Part shown: positions 1 to 5,300 of the stretch, one piece after another
How positions within the stretch are numbered: position 1 is the stretch's first letter
Layout: each line of letters starts with the position of its first letter
Source: Clostridiales bacterium
GTDB lineage: Bacteria > Bacillota > Clostridia > Oscillospirales > Acutalibacteraceae
Assembly (NCBI GenBank): GCA_021200075.1
Contig: JAJQGZ010000041.1
Span: 1-11,586 of the forward strand
Direction: 5' to 3'
Length of the DNA stretch: 11,586 nucleotides
Translations under genes and position numbers: made by a program
Notes under the pieces: generated by a model
Database searches by the model: none
Seen by the model: the letters and a program-made list of their open reading frames with translations, nothing else
Told to the model about the DNA's origin: nothing

Positions 1-1381
1 GACCCATATCGTGCCAGCCGGAGGTGGTGTCAATCGTCCTTGTGCTGTCAAGAGACTTAATCTTTTCATAAGCCTTTTTACTGTCAAACTGACCCCAGCC
101 CTCGTTAAACGGAACCCACACGGCAATACACGGGCAGTTATAGAGGTGATTAACAATCTCCTCCATCTCCTGATAATAAAGCTTCCTGCCCTCAAGGTCG
201 GTACGATTAAAGGTTTTATAATTCCTGTCGTCAAGAGTTATGCCGACAAAAGGAACTACATTAATTTCAAGACCATAGCGTCCTCCGCCGTTTATCATAT
301 CCTGCCAAACGATAATACCGTTGACATCACAGTAATGATACCATAACAGAGGTTCAACCTTTATATGCTTACGAAGCATATTGAAGCCGCAACTTTTTAC
401 ATATTTAACATCATTTTCCATTGCCGAATTTGACGGCGGAGTAAGCAGACCGTCGGGATAATAACCTTGGTCGAGAAGTCCGTTATGGAAATAAGGCTTA
501 TTATTGAGAAAAAGGCGTTTAATCCCGTTTTTGTCCTCGCCTATTGAAAATTTACGCATACCGAAATAAGATTTAACCATGTCCTCTCCTGCTTTAAACA
601 CGACATTATAGAGAAACGAACTTTCCGGACTCCAGGATTTAAAATCGGGGATTTTAACTGTTTTTTCGGTTGTATCGGCAATAAGCTCGTCTCCGTCATA
701 AATAAGAACCTCTACATCATCGGTTCCGAAATATTCAAAGGTAACCTGCTCATTGTCGTAATCCGGAGTAATTTTTACCCTGTCAAGATAAATCTTAGGC
801 GTTGACTCAAGCCAGACTGTTTGCCATATTCCGCTTTGAGGAGTGTACCAAATTCCGCCTCTTTTAATCTTCTGCTTACCTCGTGAAAATTCATTTGTAT
901 CGGTATAGTCAAATGCATAAACGACTATTTGATTTTCGCCGTCAACAAGATAATAGGTGATTTCAAACTTAAACGGCGTGTAACCGCCCTTATGTTCTCC
1001 GACCTTGCTGCCGTTAATGCAGACATAGGCAATTTGGTCTACAGCTCCGAAATTAACGAATACCCTGCCCTTATTAAATCCTGTCGGGAGAGTAAACTTC
1101 CTTTCATATACGAGATACTCATCGGGCTTAACAACTCTGCACATACCCGAAAGCTCCGATTCCGGTGAAAAAGGAACGGTTATTTGACCGTTAAATTTAA
1201 ACGGAATATTTTTAAATTCATCGTAATTCCTGTTTGAAGAATCGGCTGACTTCGATTTCATAACGGCGCAGTTCCATTTGCCGTTAAGATTTATATAGCT
1301 GTCACGCACGAACTGAGGTCTTGGATATTCGCTGAGAGGATTGTTGCAATCAAGCTCCCTGCCCCATTTTGTCATCAACAT
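1..1381 (-). CDS. Glycoside hydrolase family 2 protein (beta-glycosidase), partial, C-terminus beyond left edge
   Basis: Reading leftward from 1381, an open frame of 460 codons runs off the window. It looks like a GH2 retaining beta-glycosidase. In order: an N-terminal jelly-roll sugar-binding domain (about residues 1-190, ending in the GH2-typical SGIWQTVWLE), an Ig-like beta-sandwich (about 195-280), then the start of the TIM barrel. The barrel has FLNNKPYFHNGLLDQGYYPDG (about 291-311, positions approximate), KHIKVEPLLWY and IVWQDM. VWVPFNEGWG carries the Asn426-Glu427 pair, Glu427 (codon 101-103) being the expected acid/base; the nucleophile Glu would lie past the edge. The ATG at 1381 is chosen because GGGAGGG (1388-1394) sits 6 nt upstream; an in-frame ATG two codons later is the alternative. 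No signal peptide is visible, so the enzyme is probably cytoplasmic. Substrate (galactoside, glucuronide, mannoside or other) cannot be read from the sequence. The gene starts 47 nt after the ABC exporter gene on the same strand, with no terminator seen between them. Confidence 0.9.
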   Translation of the reverse strand, partial: MLMTKWGRELDCNNPLSEYPRPQFVRDSYINLNGKWNCAVMKSKSADSSNRNYDEFKNIPFKFNGQITVPFSPESELSGMCRVVKPDEYLVYERKFTLPTGFNKGRVFVNFGAVDQIAYVCINGSKVGEHKGGYTPFKFEITYYLVDGENQIVVYAFDYTDTNEFSRGKQKIKRGGIWYTPQSGIWQTVWLESTPKIYLDRVKITPDYDNEQVTFEYFGTDDVEVLIYDGDELIADTTEKTVKIPDFKSWSPESSFLYNVVFKAGEDMVKSYFGMRKFSIGEDKNGIKRLFLNNKPYFHNGLLDQGYYPDGLLTPPSNSAMENDVKYVKSCGFNMLRKHIKVEPLLWYHYCDVNGIIVWQDMINGGGRYGLEINVVPFVGITLDDRNYKTFNRTDLEGRKLYYQEMEEIVNHLYNCPCIAVWVPFNEGWGQFDSKKAYEKIKSLDSTRTIDTTSGWHDMG

Positions 1382-1428
1382 ATTTATCCCTCCCGATAAT
1401 TTATTTAAAATGCTAATTAATTATTCGT

Positions 1429-3123
1429 CTATTCATCGCTGATAATTTTACCGTGCAAAATTTGAATACGCTTATTGCATATTTCAAGCGCCGCTTTTTT
1501 ATGCGAAACGATAATGCAGGTTACATTATCAAGCGTTTTTAAATTGGTTAAAAATTGTTTTTCGGTTTCCTCATCAAGGGCTGAGGTCGCCTCGTCAAGA
1601 AGCAGTACGGGCGAATTTGACAAAAGACTTCTCGCAATTGCAAGGCGTTGAACCTGGCCTTCGGAAAGGCCCATACCCTTTTCACCGATAACGGTATCAA
1701 GACCGAGAGGAAGCTCGTCGATAAATTGCTTTGCGCAGCTTATTCTGATTGCCTGCTCGATTTCCTCATCTGTGGCATTGTCGTTAATAAAAGTAAGATT
1801 ATCTCTTATTGTGCCGGAAATAAGCATATTACCCTGCGGAACATAGGCAAACAATCTTCTCGTATTCTTATCGACCTCTATATTTCCATCGTCTGTATCA
1901 AGACAAATTTTACCGTCATTGACTTTAAACACGCCGAGAAGCAATTTGAGCAGTGTACTCTTGCCTATACCGGAAATACCCATTATAGCGACGAAATCGC
2001 CTTTTTCAACGGTAAATGAGGTATTGTCAAGAATAATATCCCTGTCATAGCTAAAACTAATATTTTCAAATTCAATTTTCTTGAGATTTGAATAAACCTT
2101 ATCAAGGTCAATGTTTTCGGCATTTATATTTTCTTCATCTTCAATCTCGTCAAGTTCTATAAGCCTTTCTGCGGAAGCGAGAAGAGAATAATATTTCGGC
2201 ATAATACCCGAAAGAGATACAAACGGAGACTGAACCTGATTGACAAGCTGAATAATTGCGGTAACAGTACCGTAGGTCATATCGGCATTGAGAATACTCC
2301 ACGCACCATATGCAACGGCGAATACCGTTCCGATATTGAACACGGCGCCGAGACCGACATTTGCACAAATACTGAAATTTCTTCTTTTAATACGGGCTTT
2401 AAAATTTTCCTCCTGCAAAGCGTCTGTATTATCGTCAATTTTATGTTCAACAGAAAAAGCCTTGATAACAAGCAGGTTCGTAACAATTTCCTGTATAAAC
2501 GAACGGGTTTTACCCTCGGTTTCCTGTACTCTGCGGTGAAGTCTTTTAAGCGTTTTTCTGAGCGCTTGAGTAGTTATAAAAACAAGCAGACCGCCGATAA
2601 CTAAAACTATGGCAAAAATCTTATCAATAACAATAAGATAGATAAGCGAGCTTATCAGCTTGGTGCCGTAAAATACCGCTTGCGGCACAATATTAGTAAA
2701 TGCCTCGGTAACAACCTCAACATCGTTAAACATTCTGTTTTGCAAATCGCCTGTGTGATATGATGTGATTTTTGGATAATCTTTTCTCATAATAACATCA
2801 AGAAGATATTTTTTCAAAATCATATCAAGCCTGGCGTGAACCCTCTCAGACAGGCTGTTTTTGGTAATGGCGAGAAACATTTGGAATAAAACAAGGCCTA
2901 AAAGTGCAAGAGCGTATTTGAGTACGAGATTCTCGCTTTGATATTCAGTTGCGCCGTCTATTATTTGTTTAGAAAAATTAGCAAAGAATACCGAAGTAAG
3001 ACCGTATATTGCGTTTAATACAATAAGCAAAACAAGCATCGGTATCTGTTTAGAACAAATTTTGCTGACCCATTTCAAAATTTGGGTATCGGATCTTTTA
3101 ATATACTTTTGTTTATCGTTCAA
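1429..3123 (-). CDS. ABC exporter, fused transmembrane and ATPase domains
   Basis: A 564-residue half-transporter of the ABCB/MsbA-like exporter type, expected to work as a homodimer or heterodimer in the membrane. Residues 1-310 form the transmembrane domain; clear hydrophobic stretches lie near 28-48, 66-86, 145-166, 168-186 and 255-278. The nucleotide-binding domain follows: A-loop Tyr359, Walker A GISGIGKST (382-390), Q-loop Gln430, signature LSEGQ (486-490; Glu replaces the common second Gly), Walker B VLLLDE (506-511), D-loop SALD (514-517) and switch His541. All catalytic elements are intact. There is no N-terminal C39 peptidase domain, so if the cargo is a peptide its leader must be removed by another enzyme. 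The start is TTG, preceded by GGGAG at 3133-3137, 9 nt away. The upstream gene ends 17 nt before it and encodes a signal-peptidase-like protein, which suggests a shared job in peptide or protein processing and export. Multidrug or lipid export cannot be excluded. Confidence 0.93.
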   Translation of the reverse strand: MNDKQKYIKRSDTQILKWVSKICSKQIPMLVLLIVLNAIYGLTSVFFANFSKQIIDGATEYQSENLVLKYALALLGLVLFQMFLAITKNSLSERVHARLDMILKKYLLDVIMRKDYPKITSYHTGDLQNRMFNDVEVVTEAFTNIVPQAVFYGTKLISSLIYLIVIDKIFAIVLVIGGLLVFITTQALRKTLKRLHRRVQETEGKTRSFIQEIVTNLLVIKAFSVEHKIDDNTDALQEENFKARIKRRNFSICANVGLGAVFNIGTVFAVAYGAWSILNADMTYGTVTAIIQLVNQVQSPFVSLSGIMPKYYSLLASAERLIELDEIEDEENINAENIDLDKVYSNLKKIEFENISFSYDRDIILDNTSFTVEKGDFVAIMGISGIGKSTLLKLLLGVFKVNDGKICLDTDDGNIEVDKNTRRLFAYVPQGNMLISGTIRDNLTFINDNATDEEIEQAIRISCAKQFIDELPLGLDTVIGEKGMGLSEGQVQRLAIARSLLSNSPVLLLDEATSALDEETEKQFLTNLKTLDNVTCIIVSHKKAALEICNKRIQILHGKIISDE

Positions 3124-3140
3124 CGCCTTTATCTCCCTTT

Positions 3141-3581
3141 TTATTGAAAAAAACGCTTTATCTTATTGACGGCTCTTATAGGCAAAAGAAGTACCGGTCT
3201 GACAGGCAAAAGAGCCACCCACACTTTGGAATAAAGTTTATATGCTTTAGAATTTTTGCAATCGACATAATGCTTGCCGTTTTTATAAAAACCGACAAGA
3301 ACTCCGCATATCATATCATCGGTAACATATTCCTTGGTAAGAAGATTATCCCCGACTATTACATAATGGTCGTCGCATACCTCAATCACCCTGTGCATTA
3401 CATATTTGCCGGACTTGGTAAGATAAACGGGAACATTATATTTTTTTAACCTGTCTTTATTTTTAACAATGATAATGTTATCCTTTTGTTGGTGAATAAG
3501 CGGCTGCATAGATGTACCCATAGTAAGACCCGTATATTTACCATATTGATCAAGAATTTCTTTAAGAGACTGCTGCTGCAA
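3141..3581 (-). CDS. S24/S26-family peptidase with Ser/His catalytic pair (signal-peptidase-like)
   Basis: A protein of about 146 residues related to the signal peptidase I / LexA-type serine peptidases. Near the N-terminus is TMGTSMQPLI, the GxSMxP box with the nucleophilic Ser (residue 24 from the TTG start). It is followed by YVMHRVIEV, with a His (residue 63) where bacterial SPase I has Lys, and VIVGDN (76-79 carries GDN). A Ser/His arrangement is typical of the SipW/archaeal/Sec11-like branch. There is no N-terminal membrane anchor, but the last 27 residues are hydrophobic and basic (VWVALLPVRPVLLLPIR), which may hold it at the membrane. The frame stays open to a GTG at 3599, but GGAGGGGAG (3585-3593) lies inside that extension, so TTG at 3579-3581 is the better start. 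The gene is first in a leftward unit with the ABC exporter 17 nt downstream. Such peptidases occur beside ABC exporters in peptide maturation clusters of Clostridia (established context); the substrate here is unknown. Confidence 0.82.
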   Translation of the reverse strand: MQQQSLKEILDQYGKYTGLTMGTSMQPLIHQQKDNIIIVKNKDRLKKYNVPVYLTKSGKYVMHRVIEVCDDHYVIVGDNLLTKEYVTDDMICGVLVGFYKNGKHYVDCKNSKAYKLYSKVWVALLPVRPVLLLPIRAVNKIKRFFQ

Positions 3582-3584
3582 AAT

Positions 3585-3593
3585 CTCCCCTCC
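3585..3593 (-). promoter_or_regulatory. Strong Shine-Dalgarno that decides the peptidase start
   Basis: On the minus strand the sequence reads GGAGGGGAG, then ATT, then TTG. The purine run is a near-ideal ribosome binding site, 6-8 nt before TTG 3581-3579. The upstream GTG at 3599 would place it inside the coding sequence and has no comparable site of its own. The next in-frame ATG (3521) follows coding-like sequence without a ribosome site and would start too close to the catalytic Ser. Confidence 0.75.
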
Positions 3594-3609
3594 AAACACG
3601 CAATGCTAA

Positions 3610-3645
3610 TTGAATTTTTTGAAAATAAGCCAAAAACAAATTCAA
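3610..3645 (-). other. 8-bp inverted repeat in the leader of the peptidase-exporter transcript
   Basis: TTGAATTT (3610-3617) and AAATTCAA (3638-3645) are perfect inverted repeats separated by 20 nt of AT-rich sequence. In the leftward transcript they could form a weak A/U-rich hairpin ending about 16 nt before the ribosome binding site. One arm lies in the proximal copy of the 13-bp tandem repeat, so the two elements overlap. A regulatory role is inference; the stem is low in GC. Confidence 0.4.
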
Positions 3646-3665
3646 GCTTATAATTCAAGCTTATA
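3640..3665. repeat. Perfect tandem repeat, 2 x 13 bp (ATTCAAGCTTATA)
   Basis: Two exact copies of ATTCAAGCTTATA lie head to tail at 3640-3652 and 3653-3665. Each contains the palindrome AAGCTT. They fall about 25-50 nt downstream of the predicted start of leftward transcription and about 60 nt before the peptidase start codon. This could be an operator for a regulator that blocks elongation, an RNA element (the two AAGCTT copies can pair with each other across a 7-nt loop), or a chance duplication. Confidence 0.85.
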
Positions 3666-3695
3666 CACTAATCAGATTATGATTTTATTTAATTT

Positions 3696-3724
3696 ATTAT
3701 AGCAGATATAATATAATATTGCAA
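3696..3724 (-). promoter_or_regulatory. Sigma-A-type promoter for the peptidase-exporter operon
   Basis: On the minus strand: -35 TTGCAA (3719-3724), 17-nt spacer, -10 TATAAT (3696-3701, full consensus) preceded by TGC, an extended -10. The predicted start near 3689 gives a leader of about 108 nt before the TTG start. The -35 box is 2 bp from the -35 box of the rightward promoter. Confidence 0.72.
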
Positions 3725-3726
3725 GG

Positions 3727-3755
3727 TTGACAAGATAATAAATAAATGTTAAAAT
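3727..3755 (+). promoter_or_regulatory. Sigma-A-type promoter for the oxidoreductase-GH31 operon
   Basis: TTGACA (3727-3732, full consensus), 17-nt spacer, TAAAAT (3750-3755, 5 of 6) preceded by TGT, an extended -10. The predicted start near 3762 leaves a leader of about 106 nt before ATG 3868. It is back to back with the leftward promoter, so the two may compete for RNA polymerase or share a regulator. Confidence 0.78.
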
Positions 3756-3759
3756 GATA

Positions 3760-3825
3760 TGCAACAGATGAATAAGAAGCGCAAAAGCCGAACTGTTGCA
3801 GGGTTCAGCTTATTTTTATGTTTTG
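3760..3825 (+). promoter_or_regulatory. Structured 5' leader with two mutually exclusive hairpins
   Basis: TGCAACAG (3760-3767) is a perfect 8-bp complement of CTGTTGCA (3793-3800). A second stem, AAGC-C-GAAC (3785-3793) with GTTC-A-GCTT (3803-3811), has a single C-A mismatch and a 9-nt loop, and is followed by a U-rich stretch (ATTTTTATGTTTT, 3812-3824). The second stem shares base 3793, and its loop contains most of the first stem's right arm, so both cannot fully form together. This resembles a simple attenuator, but the second stem is imperfect and no known riboswitch family was recognised. Confidence 0.35.
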
Positions 3826-3867
3826 TTTCAAATTATTGAACAATACATTCTGTTTCGGAGAAGAAAA

Positions 3868-5265
3868 ATGAAATACGATTTAATAATAGTAGGCTCCGGC
3901 CCCTCTGGCATTTTTACGGCTTTGGAGCTTATCAAAAGAAAATCAAATATAAAAATGCTGATAATAGAAAAGGGCAAGCCGGTAAACGAGCGTCACTGCC
4001 CCAAGTCGGAAATCGGTCATTGCGTAAACTGTAAACCGAGCTGTGCGATAACCACAGGATTTTCCGGTGCCGGCGCATTCTCCGACGGCAAGCTGAGCCT
4101 GAGCTATGAAGTCGGAGGAGATTTACCCGAGCTTATTGGAAGCGACCTTGCACAGGAGCTTATAAACTATACGGATAAAGTTTACCTTGAGCTCGGCGCT
4201 GACGAAAAGATTGAAGGTATCGGTTCAAACGATTTAATAAAGGAAATAAGGAAAAATGCAATTAAAGCCGGACTGAAACTTGTCGACTGCCCTATCCGCC
4301 ACCTCGGACACGAAAAGGCGCACGAGTTGTATTATAAAATTCAAACCTACCTTGCGGATAACGGCGTCGATATGATGTTCGGCACGGAATGTAAAAATCT
4401 TGTTATAGAAGATAAAATCTGCAAAGGCGTAATTATTGAAGGCAAAAACGGTGAAGAAACCATAACTGCCGACGAAATTGTTATTGCAACCGGCAGAAGA
4501 GGCGCCGACTGGCTTGAAAAGCTCTGCACTCAGCATAATATTGCCCATAAACCCGGAACCGTTGATATAGGCGTAAGAGTGGAATGCAGAAATGAAATTA
4601 TGGAAAAAGTAAACGAAGCTCTATATGAATCAAAGCTAATCGGTTATCCGAAGCCGTGGAAAAACAAGGTGCGCACATTTTGCCAAAACCCCGGAGGGTT
4701 TGTCGCTCAGGAAAATTACGACAACGACCTGGCTGTTGTAAACGGTCACAGCTATAAGGGAAAAAAGAGCGAAAACACAAATCTTGCAATACTTGTAAGC
4801 CATAATTTTACCGAGCCGTTTAATCAGCCGATTGAATATGCACAGGCGGTGGGTATGCTGACGAATATGCTCGGAGCTTCTCACATTATGGTACAGCGTT
4901 TCGGCGATATACTTGACGGAAAAAGAACCTGGCGGCACGAACTTTCAAAAAGTAATGTAAAGCCAACGCTCAAGGATGCAGTTGCCGGAGACATTACGGC
5001 GGCAATGCCATACAGAGCTATGACCAATATTATTGAATTTATCAAAATGCTTGACATTGTAGTACCCGGTTTTGCATCGACGGAAACGCTCCTTTACAGC
5101 CCAGAACTGAAATTCTACAGCAACAAGGTTCGTATGGACAAAAATCTGAATACTAACATAAAGGGTCTGCACTGCCTCGGAGACAGCTCGGGATGGACGA
5201 GAGGCTTGATGATGGCGAGTATTATGGGCGTATTAATGGGCAGAAAGCTCAGCGGTGACGAATAA
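3868..5265 (+). CDS. FAD-dependent oxidoreductase, COG2509-type
   Basis: A 465-residue flavoprotein of the uncharacterised FAD-dependent dehydrogenase group. The N-terminal Rossmann fold binds FAD: GSGPSG at 9-14 and acidic Glu34 at the end of the second strand. Next comes a cysteine cluster typical of this group: Cys44, Cys52, Cys55 and Cys59 (Cx7CxxCx3C), followed by GFSGAGAFSDGKL. IVIATGRRG (205-212) is the second dinucleotide-fold motif. LHCLGDSSG (about 434-442) is the C-terminal GD motif contacting FAD. The protein should be soluble; no signal peptide or membrane segment is seen. The physiological substrate of this family is not established to my knowledge. ATG 3868 is chosen because GGAG (3857-3860) lies 7 nt upstream and the Rossmann strand starts right after it; an in-frame TTG at 3796 would add a leader-like 24 residues with no ribosome site. 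It is first in a two-gene unit with the GH31 gene, 35 nt away, no terminator between. Confidence 0.9.
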   Translation: MKYDLIIVGSGPSGIFTALELIKRKSNIKMLIIEKGKPVNERHCPKSEIGHCVNCKPSCAITTGFSGAGAFSDGKLSLSYEVGGDLPELIGSDLAQELINYTDKVYLELGADEKIEGIGSNDLIKEIRKNAIKAGLKLVDCPIRHLGHEKAHELYYKIQTYLADNGVDMMFGTECKNLVIEDKICKGVIIEGKNGEETITADEIVIATGRRGADWLEKLCTQHNIAHKPGTVDIGVRVECRNEIMEKVNEALYESKLIGYPKPWKNKVRTFCQNPGGFVAQENYDNDLAVVNGHSYKGKKSENTNLAILVSHNFTEPFNQPIEYAQAVGMLTNMLGASHIMVQRFGDILDGKRTWRHELSKSNVKPTLKDAVAGDITAAMPYRAMTNIIEFIKMLDIVVPGFASTETLLYSPELKFYSNKVRMDKNLNTNIKGLHCLGDSSGWTRGLMMASIMGVLMGRKLSGDE

Positions 5266-5300
5266 TTTTTTAATTAACAAAAGATTGTGAGGGAAATCAT

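Noticed and set aside
486..490. LSEGQ in place of LSGGQ in the exporter (residues 486-490) as a sign of an inactive ATPase
   Set aside because: This variant is common in active exporter-type ATPases and all other catalytic motifs are intact.
929..1168. Plus-strand 79-codon frame
   Set aside because: It is antisense to the GH2 jelly-roll domain, whose reading frame has clear family motifs; no promoter or ribosome site supports it.
3446..3658. 70-codon minus-strand frame overlapping the peptidase gene
   Set aside because: It lies in another frame of the peptidase, has no ribosome site and resembles no known protein; the Ser/His peptidase frame is clearly the coding one.
3796..3867. 24-residue N-terminal extension of the FAD oxidoreductase from TTG 3796
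   Set aside because: There is no Shine-Dalgarno before the TTG, the segment overlaps leader hairpins, and ATG 3868 has a good ribosome site directly before the Rossmann strand.
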